Of a stretch of 5,056 bases of DNA, positions 1 through 5,056 are shown in pieces; the stretch's first letter is position 1; each line of letters starts with the position of its first letter. The notes beneath the pieces were generated by a model. It saw only the letters and a program-made list of their open reading frames with translations, had not been told where the DNA came from and made no database searches. The DNA comes from an uncultured Oxalobacteraceae bacterium (lineage in GTDB: Bacteria; Pseudomonadota; Gammaproteobacteria; Burkholderiales; Burkholderiaceae). The DNA is taken from NCBI GenBank assembly GCA_946479705.1, contig CAMLHI010000202.1:1-5056 (forward strand), in the 5' to 3' direction. Made by a program: the position numbers and the translations under genes.

Positions 1-263
1 AGCAGGCCGGCGGCCGCTTCGATCAGGAAGCCCGGGTGGCCGTTGAGGTAGGCGGGAATGCGGAACTGGCGCGTGAGCAGCACGGTGCGCCGGTGCGGGT
101 CGTATAGCAGGATGGTGGCGCCGTTGCCGCGGTCGTAGACTTCGCGCGACTGGCTTTGCCAGCTGCCGTCGCGGCGCTGGAGGTCGAAGCTGACTTTCTT
201 GAGGATGTACCAGTTATCCGATAGCAGTTTCTGCTCGGTGATGCGGACGTATTCCTGCGGCAT
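1..263 (-). CDS. nudK: GDP-mannose pyrophosphatase NudK-type Nudix hydrolase (N-terminal part, cut by window edge)
   Basis: Only the first 87 codons are present; the gene runs off the left edge. The visible part aligns well, from memory, with the N-terminus of E. coli NudK: an N-terminal strand region with [15 protein letters not shown] (residues 14-28), then the characteristic [15 protein letters not shown] block (40-54), RQFR (65-68) and LIEAAAGL (80-87). The last segment is where the Nudix box begins, so the catalytic glutamates (REUXEE) lie outside the window and cannot be checked. Family members hydrolyse GDP-mannose (and some related nucleotide sugars) to GMP and sugar 1-phosphate in the cytoplasm; ADP-ribose pyrophosphatases are close relatives and the alternative call. 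The start is the ATG at 263-261, with AAGGAG (275-270) six bases upstream. That ribosome-binding site is buried in a perfect hairpin, described separately. The gene lies 80 bp downstream of the TRAP gene on the same strand, so read-through from it is possible. Confidence 0.85.
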   Translation of the reverse strand, partial: MPQEYVRITEQKLLSDNWYILKKVSFDLQRRDGSWQSQSREVYDRGNGATILLYDPHRRTVLLTRQFRIPAYLNGHPGFLIEAAAGL

Positions 264-267
264 GATG

Positions 268-294
268 TGCTCCTTTGCGGGTGGCAAAGGAGCA
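268..294 (-). promoter_or_regulatory. Perfect 11-bp hairpin enclosing the nudK ribosome-binding site
   Basis: In the minus-strand RNA the arm UGCUCCUUUGC (294-284) pairs without mismatch with GCAAAGGAGCA (278-268) across a 5-base loop (283-279). The Shine-Dalgarno AAGGAG (275-270) is entirely inside the 3' arm, and the stem ends four bases before the ATG at 263. Folded, it would hide the ribosome-binding site. No U-tract follows the stem, so it does not look like an intrinsic terminator. That it controls translation (by temperature, a ligand, an sRNA or upstream ribosomes) is inference. Confidence 0.6.
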
Positions 295-306
295 GCATAC
301 CGCGTC

Positions 307-324
307 ACGGCGGCAGGGCGCCGT
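307..324 (-). other. Small GC-rich stem-loop just downstream of the TRAP gene
   Basis: A perfect 6-bp stem (319-324 with 307-312) and a 6-base loop lie 19 bases past the stop codon of the TRAP gene. No T-run follows on the minus strand, so a standard intrinsic terminator is not supported. It may protect the 3' end of the message or be a chance product of high GC. Confidence 0.25.
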
Positions 325-343
325 CAGCACGACATGGGCAGGC

Positions 344-1432
344 TTACTTGCGGCCGGCGCGGATCAGGTAATCCTGCATGGAGTGCTCGGCCACCGACGC
401 CCACATGTTCTGGTCGTTGCGGAACCTCTTCCACGGCTCGTAGATGGTCTTGAACTTGGCGTTCTTGGCCGCTTCCTCGGTCATCACGTCCTGGGCCGCT
501 TTGTAGCAGGCATCCATGATGTCCTTGGAGAAGGTGCGCAGCTTGACGCCGTTCTTGAGCAGGCGCGCCAGGGCGGCCGGGTTCTTGGCGTCGTACTCGG
601 CCTGCATCGACACGTGCGCTTCGTAGGAAGCCGCCTCGATGGCTGCCTGGTATTCCTTGGGCAGCTTGTCCCAGTCCTTCTGGTTCACATAGAACGAGAA
701 GTTGGCGCCCGGTTCCCACCAGCCCGGCGCGTAGTAAAACGGCGCGACCTTGAAGAAGCCCAGCTTTTCATCGTCGTACGGCCCGATCCACTCGGCCGCG
801 TCGATGGTGCCTTTTTCCAGGGCCGGGTAAATGTCGCCGCCGGCCAGCTGCTGCGGCACCAGGCCGAGGCGCTCCATGACCTTGCCGGCGAAGCCGCCCA
901 CGCGCATCTTGGTGCCCTTCAGGTCGGCCACGGTCTTGATCTCCTTGCGGAACCAGCCGCCCATCTGGGTGCCCGAATTCCCGCCGAGGAAATTGATGAT
1001 GCCGTAGCCCTTGTAGAAGTCGCGCAGCAGTTCGCGACCGCCGCCCTGGTCGTACCAGGCGGTGTGCTGGCGCGAGGTCATGCCGAACGGTACCGCGCAG
1101 TCGAAGGCGAAGGTGGAATCCTTGCCGAAGTAATAGTAGGCGGCCGTGTGGCCGATTTCCACGGTGCCGGCCTGGACCGCATCCATGACTTGCAGGCCCG
1201 GGACGATTTCACCGGCCGCGAAGGGGCGGATGTTGAACTTGCCGCCGGTCAGCTGGGAAACCCGCTTGGTGAGGATTTCGGACGCGCCGAAAACGGTATC
1301 GAGCGATTTGGGGAAGCTGCTGGCCAGACGCCAGTTGATCGTAGGCAGGGACTGCGCGAGGGCCGGGGCGGCTACAGCGCCGGCGGTGGCGCCGACGGCG
1401 GCTTTCTTGATAAAGGTACGGCGTTCCATCAT
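344..1432 (-). CDS. TRAP transporter substrate-binding protein, DctP family, TakP-like (2-oxo acid type)
   Basis: Predicted periplasmic solute-binding protein of 362 residues that would deliver a carboxylate ligand to a TRAP permease. The N-terminus is a Tat-like signal: ERRTFIK (residues 3-9), an Ala-rich stretch, and probable cleavage after ALA-26. The mature part closely resembles, from memory, Rhodobacter sphaeroides TakP, which binds 2-oxo acids such as pyruvate with Na+: WRLASSFPKSLDT (34-46), QMGGWFR (156-162), MRVGGFAGKVMERLG (176-190), then GDIYPALEKGTIDAAEWIGPYDDEKLG from 199. Arg177, Glu214 and Trp215 are at positions expected to line the ligand and Na+ site. TakP-like and lactate-binding relatives cannot be separated by eye. 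The start is the first of two tandem ATGs (1432): AGGAG at 1446-1442 is 9 bases upstream, and the in-frame ATG at 1471 would put a non-signal extension in front. pmbA is upstream on the same strand and nudK downstream. No DctQ/DctM permease gene is in view, so the partner is presumably encoded elsewhere. Confidence 0.9.
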   Translation of the reverse strand: MMERRTFIKKAAVGATAGAVAAPALAQSLPTINWRLASSFPKSLDTVFGASEILTKRVSQLTGGKFNIRPFAAGEIVPGLQVMDAVQAGTVEIGHTAAYYYFGKDSTFAFDCAVPFGMTSRQHTAWYDQGGGRELLRDFYKGYGIINFLGGNSGTQMGGWFRKEIKTVADLKGTKMRVGGFAGKVMERLGLVPQQLAGGDIYPALEKGTIDAAEWIGPYDDEKLGFFKVAPFYYAPGWWEPGANFSFYVNQKDWDKLPKEYQAAIEAASYEAHVSMQAEYDAKNPAALARLLKNGVKLRTFSKDIMDACYKAAQDVMTEEAAKNAKFKTIYEPWKRFRNDQNMWASVAEHSMQDYLIRAGRK

Positions 1433-1459
1433 TGACTTGGTCTCCTGAGTTATGGGATC

Positions 1460-1502
1460 ACGGAAAAACACCCGCTTGCTGCATCGGCTAGTGTATTTCC
1501 GT
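1460..1502. repeat. 12-bp imperfect inverted repeat between pmbA and the TRAP gene
   Basis: ACGGAAAAACAC (1460-1471) and GTGTATTTCCGT (1491-1502) are complementary at 11 of 12 positions (single A-A mismatch at 1467/1495), with a 19-base centre. The centre offers a further 3-bp extension (1472-1474 with 1485-1487). The right arm covers the candidate -10 box of the TRAP gene. It could be an operator, or a hairpin in transcripts reading through from pmbA; no U-tract follows it, which argues against an intrinsic terminator. Confidence 0.45.
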
Positions 1503-1518
1503 AGAACTCAGCTTGCAA
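1490..1518 (-). promoter_or_regulatory. Candidate sigma70-type promoter for the TRAP gene
   Basis: On the minus strand, TTGCAA (1518-1513, 4/6 match to the -35 consensus) is followed by exactly 17 bp and then TACACT (1495-1490, 4/6 match to the -10). Transcription would start near 1483, giving a leader of about 50 bases. Both boxes are only moderate matches. The -10 lies inside one arm of an inverted repeat (1460-1502). Confidence 0.35.
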
Positions 1519-1533
1519 TGTAAATCATGCCGT

Positions 1534-2886
1534 TCAGCTGCCTGCGACCACCATATTTTCGATCAGGATGGAGCCGGTGGATTTATTGCCGCGGATGAGG
1601 ACATCGTTGCCCACTGCGACGATCTGGCGGAACATGTCTTTCATGTTGCCGGCGATGGTGATTTCCTCGACCGGATACTGGATCACGCCGTTCTCGACCC
1701 AGAAGCCGGAGGCGCCGCGCGAATAATCGCCGGTGACGTAATTGGTACCCTGCCCCATCAGTTCGGTGACCAGCAGGCCGCGGCCCATCTTGCGCAGCAT
1801 GCCGGCGAAGTCGTCGGCGCGCTTGGTCAGGCGCGACGTCATCGACAGGTTGTGCGAGCCGCCGGCATTGCCGGTGGTTTGCATGCCCAGTTTGCGCGCC
1901 GAGTAGGTCGACAGGAAGTAGCCCTGCACCACGCCATCCTTGACCACGTGGCGGCGCACGGTGCGCACGCCTTCCTCGTCGAACGGGGCCGAGCCGACCG
2001 CGCCGGGAACATGCGGGTCTTCGAGGATCTCGATATGCGAGGGGAACACTTCCTTGCCGAGCGAATCGATCAGGAAACTGGACTTGCGGTACAGCGCGCC
2101 GCCCGAAGTGGCTTGCACGAAAGCGCCCACGAGGCCCGCGGCCAGGGGCGCCTCGAATAGCACCGGGCAGGTACGGGTATCGAGCTTGCGCGCGTTCAGG
2201 CGCGCAAGCGCGCGTTCGGCGGCGTAGCGGCCGATGGCTTCCGGCTTGGCCAGCTTGGCCGCGTCGCGCGCGGAGCTGTACCAGTCGTCGCGCTGCATCT
2301 TGGCGCCCTTGCCGGCGATCGGCGCCACCGACAAAGTGTGGCGCGAAAAGGGATAGCCGCCGATGAAGCCGCGCGAATTGGCCGACACGAAGTGCGACTG
2401 CTGCGCATGCACGCTGGCGCCTTCGCTGTTGGTCACGCGCGGATCGACGTCGAAGGCGGCCGCTTCGGCGCGCTGGGCCAGCGCCACCGCATCCTCGGTC
2501 GAGAGCAGCCAGGGATAGCACAGGCGCAGGTCGCGCGGTGTCATTTCGAGCAGTTCGGCCTCGGCCAGGCCGGCGCAGTCGTCTTCGGCGGTGAAGCGGG
2601 CGATGTTGTAGGCCGCCTCCACCGTGGCGCGCAGCGAGGCGGCGGAAAAATCGGAGGTGCTGGCGTTGCCGCGCTTCTGGCCCAGGTAGACCGTCACGCC
2701 CACGCCTTTGTCCTTATTCTGCTCGATCGTCTCGATCTTGCCGCGCCGGACCGTCACCGACAGGCCGCTGCCCTCGCTGATTTCGACGGCGGCATCGGTG
2801 CCGCCCATCTCTTTCGCATAGCCCAGCACGTCGCGTGCGAGCTGTTTGAGCTGGTCCTGGGTGTGGATGAAGACGGATTCGTTCAT
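1534..2886 (-). CDS. pmbA: Metalloprotease-related protein PmbA/TldE (TldD partner)
   Basis: A 450-residue protein, the same length as I recall for E. coli PmbA (TldE), with end-to-end similarity. Landmarks are GVGVTVYLGQKRGNAST (61-77), RVTNSEGA (150-157), YRKSSFLIDSLGKEV (266-280), STYSARKLG (326-334), TELMGQG (374-380) and GDYSRGASGFWVENG (386-400). The family forms a cytoplasmic TldD/TldE protease; in E. coli it matures microcin B17 and degrades the unfolded antitoxin CcdA. The zinc-binding HExxxH motif belongs to TldD. I see none here, as expected for the TldE subunit. No tldD is in the window. The start is taken at 2886: it gives the family length, whereas the in-frame ATG at 2925 falls inside the extended -10 promoter box. 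The Shine-Dalgarno before 2886 is weak. The gene is divergent from darP and is followed after 101 bp by the TRAP gene. Confidence 0.93.
   Translation of the reverse strand: MNESVFIHTQDQLKQLARDVLGYAKEMGGTDAAVEISEGSGLSVTVRRGKIETIEQNKDKGVGVTVYLGQKRGNASTSDFSAASLRATVEAAYNIARFTAEDDCAGLAEAELLEMTPRDLRLCYPWLLSTEDAVALAQRAEAAAFDVDPRVTNSEGASVHAQQSHFVSANSRGFIGGYPFSRHTLSVAPIAGKGAKMQRDDWYSSARDAAKLAKPEAIGRYAAERALARLNARKLDTRTCPVLFEAPLAAGLVGAFVQATSGGALYRKSSFLIDSLGKEVFPSHIEILEDPHVPGAVGSAPFDEEGVRTVRRHVVKDGVVQGYFLSTYSARKLGMQTTGNAGGSHNLSMTSRLTKRADDFAGMLRKMGRGLLVTELMGQGTNYVTGDYSRGASGFWVENGVIQYPVEEITIAGNMKDMFRQIVAVGNDVLIRGNKSTGSILIENMVVAGS
2184..2209. repeat. Perfect 10-bp inverted repeat inside pmbA
   Basis: GCTTGCGCGC (2184-2193) and GCGCGCAAGC (2200-2209) are exact reverse complements separated by 6 bases. 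They lie in the part of pmbA encoding the ARLNARKL segment. The stem would be strong in RNA, but Ala/Arg codons in a GC-rich genome make such repeats easily by chance. Confidence 0.4.
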
Positions 2887-2919
2887 GGGGTGTTTTTCTC
2901 GGCTGGCCGTCAAAACAGT

Positions 2920-2925
2920 TATCAT
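2920..2925 (+). promoter_or_regulatory. Possible -10 box for the darP operon, overlapping the pmbA -10
   Basis: TATCAT (5/6 match to TATAAT) on the plus strand shares five of its six bases with the pmbA -10 on the other strand. No good -35 is seen at 16-18 bp. It would give a leader of about 45 bases before the darP ATG. A weaker alternative is a -35-like TTTACA at 2934-2939 that lacks a matching -10. Confidence 0.25.
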
Positions 2926-2929
2926 AGCA
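2921..2929 (-). promoter_or_regulatory. Extended -10 promoter element for pmbA
   Basis: On the minus strand the sequence reads TGC-TATGAT (2929-2921): a TGn motif directly before a 5/6 match to TATAAT. No convincing -35 is present, which is usual for extended -10 promoters. The start point would be near 2914, leaving a leader of about 28 bases before the pmbA ATG at 2886. Confidence 0.45.
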
Positions 2930-2976
2930 GCCGTTTACAGTTTTTACCGGTCGGCCTTAGCGCTATCGGACATATC

Positions 2977-3579
2977 ATGCCAAATCCTAACCGCGGTTCC
3001 TGCGGCTTCAATTCCGCCGAGTTCGAGCCAGAATACGACCGCCCTTCCAAGTCCGAACTCAAGCGGCAGATGAACGATCTGCAAAAGCTGGGCGAACAGC
3101 TGGTGGCCGAGCCGCGCGACCGCGTCAAGCGCGTGCCGATGCCGGAAGACGTCAAAGACGCCATCCTGGCCTGCCAGCAGATCACCAACCATGAAGGGCG
3201 CCGCCGCCAGCTGCAGTTCGTCGGCAAGAAGATGCGCACCCTGGACGAGGAAGAAGTGGCCGTGATCCAGCGTACCATCGACAGCTGGAAGGGCGCCTCC
3301 AAGGCCGAAACGGCGCAGCTGCATGCGCTCGAACGCCGCCGCGAAAAGCTGCTGGCCGACGACAAGGCCCTGACCGTGCTGCTCGAAGAGCATCCGGAGC
3401 TGGACGTGCAGCACCTGCGCGCCCTGATCCGCAACGCGCGCAAGGAGCAGGCCGAAAACAAGCCGCCCAAGGCTTACCGCGAGATTTTCCAGATTCTCAA
3501 GGACTTGTCCAAGAAAGGCGCCCCCGCCCAGGACGACGACGAGAGCGAGGAAGACGATGCCGAACACGACGACGAGTGA
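2977..3579 (+). CDS. darP: Ribosome biogenesis factor DarP/YjgA (DUF615 family)
   Basis: A 200-residue, highly charged, mostly helical protein matching E. coli YjgA (DarP), which binds late 50S subunit precursors and helps mature the peptidyl-transferase region. Family hallmarks are PSKSELKRQMNDLQKLG (23-39), NHEGRRRQLQFVGK (71-84), LRALIRNARKEQ (147-158) and NKPPKAYREIFQIL (161-174). The protein ends in a strongly acidic tail, residues 186-200, almost all Asp and Glu. E. coli YjgA, as I recall it, has its acidic stretch at the N-terminus instead and is shorter (about 183). The frame is open far upstream through the antisense of pmbA, but the ATG at 2977 is where family similarity can begin and it lies just beyond the divergent promoter region. 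The Shine-Dalgarno is poor (CGGA, 6 bases upstream). It is the first gene of the plus-strand run, and its last 23 bases also encode the start of mog. Confidence 0.93.
   Translation: MPNPNRGSCGFNSAEFEPEYDRPSKSELKRQMNDLQKLGEQLVAEPRDRVKRVPMPEDVKDAILACQQITNHEGRRRQLQFVGKKMRTLDEEEVAVIQRTIDSWKGASKAETAQLHALERRREKLLADDKALTVLLEEHPELDVQHLRALIRNARKEQAENKPPKAYREIFQILKDLSKKGAPAQDDDESEEDDAEHDDE
3547..3551 (+). promoter_or_regulatory. mog ribosome-binding site inside the darP acidic tail
   Basis: GAGGA lies five bases before the mog ATG at 3557. The same bases are part of the Glu-Glu codons of the darP tail (residues 191-192). This supports the ATG at 3557 over the in-frame GTG at 3581, and it makes coupling of mog translation to darP translation likely. 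Confidence 0.6.
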
Positions 3580-4177
3580 TGTGCTGGTCGTCGGCCTGGT
3601 GTCGGTCTCCGACCGCGCCAGCGGCGGCGTGTATGAAGACAAGGGCTTGCCGGCGCTGACCGAGTGGCTGGGCGGCGCGCTGACTACACCGTTTCGCGTC
3701 GAGCAGCGCCTGATCCCCGACGAACGTGCCGTGATCGAACAAACCCTGGCCGAACTGGTCGACGTGCAGCGCTGCCACCTGGTGCTGACCACCGGCGGTA
3801 CCGGCCCGGCGCGGCGCGACGTGACGCCGGAAGCCACGCTGGCCATCGGCACCAGGGAGATGCCAGGCTTCGGCGAGCAGATGCGCCAGATCGGCCTGCA
3901 GTTCGTGCCGACCGCGATCCTGTCGCGCCAGACCGCGGTGATCCGCGAGTGCGCCGACGGCCATGCCGCGCTGGTAATGAATCTGCCCGGCCAGCCCAAG
4001 GCCATCAAGGAAACGCTCGAAGGCCTCAAGGACGGCGACGGCAAGCAGATCGTCGGAGGCATCTTCGCCGCCGTGCCCTACTGCGTCGACCTGATCGGCG
4101 GTCCGTATTTGGAAACCGACCCCGCGGTGTGCAAGGCGTTCCGGCCCAAGTCGGCGCTGCGCCCGCAAGCTAACTGA
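3557..4177 (+). CDS. mog: Molybdopterin adenylyltransferase Mog
   Basis: A cytoplasmic enzyme that adenylylates molybdopterin with ATP to give MPT-AMP, the substrate for Mo insertion by MoeA. The 206-residue sequence follows E. coli Mog (195 residues) throughout: GLVSVSDRASGGVYEDKG (13-30), RLIPDE (51-56), LVLTTGGTGPARRDVTPEAT (75-94), REMPGFGEQMRQIGLQFVPTAILSRQ, NLPGQPK, then FAAVPYC and AFRPKSA near the C-terminus. Asp55 and Asp88 correspond to the E. coli catalytic residues Asp49 and Asp82. The match is to Mog rather than the related MoaB. There is a six-residue N-terminal extension, and about five extra residues in the loop before NLPGQPK (ADGHA region) compared with E. coli as I recall it. 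The start overlaps the end of darP by 23 bp with a good GAGGA site. No other molybdenum cofactor gene is in the window, so it sits here as part of the darP operon. Confidence 0.95.
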   Translation: MPNTTTSDVLVVGLVSVSDRASGGVYEDKGLPALTEWLGGALTTPFRVEQRLIPDERAVIEQTLAELVDVQRCHLVLTTGGTGPARRDVTPEATLAIGTREMPGFGEQMRQIGLQFVPTAILSRQTAVIRECADGHAALVMNLPGQPKAIKETLEGLKDGDGKQIVGGIFAAVPYCVDLIGGPYLETDPAVCKAFRPKSALRPQAN

Positions 4178-4186
4178 TTGCTGCCT

Positions 4187-4855
4187 ATGTCTCCCCTGCT
4201 TGAGAATATTGAAATCGACAGCGCGCCCAATCCCACGGCCGCCATCATCTGGATGCACGGCCTGGGCGCCGACGGCAACGACTTCGTGCCGATGGTGCGC
4301 GAGCTCGACCTGGCCGGCCTGCCCGGTATCCGCTTCGTCTTTCCGCACGCGGGCATGATGCCGGTGACGGTCAACGGCGGCTACGTGATGCGCGCCTGGT
4401 ACGACATCAACAATGCCGATCTGGTACGGCGCGAGGATGAAGGCGGATTGCGCGCCTCGCAGACGCAGATCGAGGCGCTGATCGCGCGCGAGAAGGCGCG
4501 CGGCATTCCGGCGTCGCGCATCGTGCTGGCCGGTTTTTCGCAGGGCTGCGCGATGACGCTGCAGACCGGCTTGCGCCATCCGGAAACCTTGGCCGGGCTG
4601 ATGTGCCTGTCCGGCTATGTGCCGCTGGCCGACAAGACCGAGGCCGAGCGCAGCGCGCAAAGCCTGGCCACGCCGATTTTCATGGCGCATGGACGCGGTG
4701 ACGGGGTAATTCCGATCTTCCGCGCCGAGCAGTCGCGCGACCTGCTGGTCAAGCTGGGCTACCAGGTCGAGTGGCACGAATACATGATGCAGCATTCGCT
4801 GTGTCAGGAAGAAGTCGACGACATGTCGGCATGGCTGAAGAAAGTACTGGGCTGA
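4187..4855 (+). CDS. Carboxylesterase / phospholipase-type alpha/beta-hydrolase (Abhydrolase_2 family)
   Basis: A 222-residue cytoplasmic serine hydrolase of the family that includes Pseudomonas fluorescens carboxylesterase II and eukaryotic acyl-protein thioesterases; no signal peptide or membrane segment is seen. Visible elements are the oxyanion-side WMHGLGADGNDF (22-33), FPHAG (52-56), RAWYDI (69-74), nucleophile elbow GFSQG with Ser118 (116-120), the acid Asp172 in HGRGDGVIP (168-176), and His203 in MMQHSLCQEE (200-209). The Ser/Asp/His spacing equals the P. fluorescens triad (114/168/199, from memory) shifted by four, so it should be active. Family enzymes favour short-chain esters; the real substrate cannot be told from sequence. 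The ATG at 4187 is 9 bases after the mog stop and has no clear Shine-Dalgarno, which suggests coupling. A TTG at 4178, in frame and adjacent to the mog stop, would add three residues and is a less likely start. Confidence 0.92.
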   Translation: MSPLLENIEIDSAPNPTAAIIWMHGLGADGNDFVPMVRELDLAGLPGIRFVFPHAGMMPVTVNGGYVMRAWYDINNADLVRREDEGGLRASQTQIEALIAREKARGIPASRIVLAGFSQGCAMTLQTGLRHPETLAGLMCLSGYVPLADKTEAERSAQSLATPIFMAHGRGDGVIPIFRAEQSRDLLVKLGYQVEWHEYMMQHSLCQEEVDDMSAWLKKVLG

Positions 4856-4857
4856 TC

Positions 4858-5055
4858 ATGGCAAAGAAAGAAGAAATCGACGAAGAGACCATGGCACTGA
4901 TCAACTGGTGCATTGAGGTCGAAGGCTTCCTGGTCAAGGGCGGCGCTACCCAGCGCGAGGCCCAGGACCATATCGAGGAGCAGGTCGAGTGGTTCACCGA
5001 TCTGTTTTATGACGGCTTGACGCCGGAAGAAGCGGCCAAGGAAGCGCTGGCTTAG
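4858..5055 (+). CDS. Small acidic hypothetical protein (65 residues)
   Basis: I do not recognise a named family. The ATG lies two bases after the esterase stop codon (TGA-TC-ATG) with no strong Shine-Dalgarno, so it probably depends on translation of the esterase. The 65-residue product is acidic, has a lysine patch only at the start (AKKEE) and one cysteine (Cys18), and looks entirely helical with no signal peptide or membrane segment. Two segments resemble each other: GATQREAQ (29-36) and GLTPEEAA (53-60), both Gly-x-Thr-x-x-Glu-Ala, a pattern typical of a capped helix start. A Trp/Phe-rich stretch (EQVEWFTDLFYDG, 42-54) lies between them. Codon use matches its neighbours and the stop is at 5053-5055, one base before the window end. 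It may be a small conserved betaproteobacterial protein, but a function cannot be assigned. Confidence 0.8.
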   Translation: MAKKEEIDEETMALINWCIEVEGFLVKGGATQREAQDHIEEQVEWFTDLFYDGLTPEEAAKEALA

Positions 5056-5056
5056 G

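Noticed and set aside
275..1435. Long plus-strand open frame (386 codons) opposite the TRAP gene
   Set aside because: It is the antisense shadow of a clear family member, is rich in Ala/Gly/Arg/His with no recognisable domain, and arises from GC-rich third positions.
1433..1471. 13-codon N-terminal extension of the TRAP protein to the ATG at 1471
   Set aside because: It would push the twin-arginine signal inward, and the AGGAG site fits the ATG at 1432.
1460..1502. Intrinsic terminator for pmbA
   Set aside because: The stem is interrupted and partly AT-rich, the loop is long, and no T-run follows on the minus strand.
1463..2900. Shared GAAAAACACCC at 1463-1473 (plus) and just before the pmbA start (minus)
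   Set aside because: Two copies of an 11-mer in opposite orientation with different contexts; too little to call a repeat family or binding site.
2338..2976. Upstream extension of the darP frame by 213 codons
   Set aside because: The extension is antisense to pmbA, crosses the divergent promoter region, and matches nothing in the YjgA family.
3497..4795. Long minus-strand open frame (432 codons) opposite mog and the esterase
   Set aside because: It is antisense to two convincing genes, shows no family motif, and has the His/Gln/Arg/Ala-rich composition typical of shadows.
1..5056. Defence system, CRISPR array, insertion sequence, prophage or integron
   Set aside because: All seven coding regions are accounted for, six by household or transport families; no array of direct repeats, transposase, integrase or attachment site is seen.

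Overview
This is a GC-rich, gene-dense chromosomal window with seven protein-coding genes. Three are on the minus strand (one cut by the left edge) and four on the plus strand. Protein sequences and gene order (pmbA divergent from a darP/yjgA-mog-carboxylesterase run) look betaproteobacterial, most likely Burkholderiales and perhaps Oxalobacteraceae (Massilia/Duganella/Janthinobacterium type). That placement comes from remembered family sequences, not from a search.

The minus-strand arm reads from the middle leftwards. It holds pmbA/tldE (1534-2886), a TakP-like TRAP substrate-binding protein with a Tat-like signal peptide (344-1432), and the first 87 codons of a Nudix hydrolase of the NudK type (1-263). 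About 101 bp separate pmbA from the TRAP gene; this gap holds a candidate promoter overlapped by a 12-bp imperfect inverted repeat. About 80 bp separate the TRAP gene from nudK; this gap holds a small GC-rich stem-loop and a perfect 11-bp hairpin that contains the nudK Shine-Dalgarno. No TRAP permease (DctQ/DctM) genes and no tldD are present in the window.

The plus-strand arm reads rightwards and looks like one operon: darP/yjgA (2977-3579), mog (3557-4177), an alpha/beta-hydrolase carboxylesterase (4187-4855) and a 65-residue acidic protein of unknown function (4858-5055). darP and mog overlap by 23 bp, mog and the esterase are 9 bp apart, and the esterase and last gene are 2 bp apart. This suggests cotranscription and translational coupling. 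The functions are not one pathway: 50S ribosome maturation, molybdenum cofactor synthesis, ester hydrolysis and an unknown.

The two arms diverge from a 90-bp region (2887-2976) that holds a good extended -10 for pmbA and a possible overlapping -10 for darP. I see no mobile element, CRISPR array, tRNA, rRNA or phage gene. Most of the window is ordinary housekeeping sequence. The parts most worth a second look are non-coding: the ribosome-binding-site hairpin in front of nudK and the inverted repeat in front of the TRAP gene.
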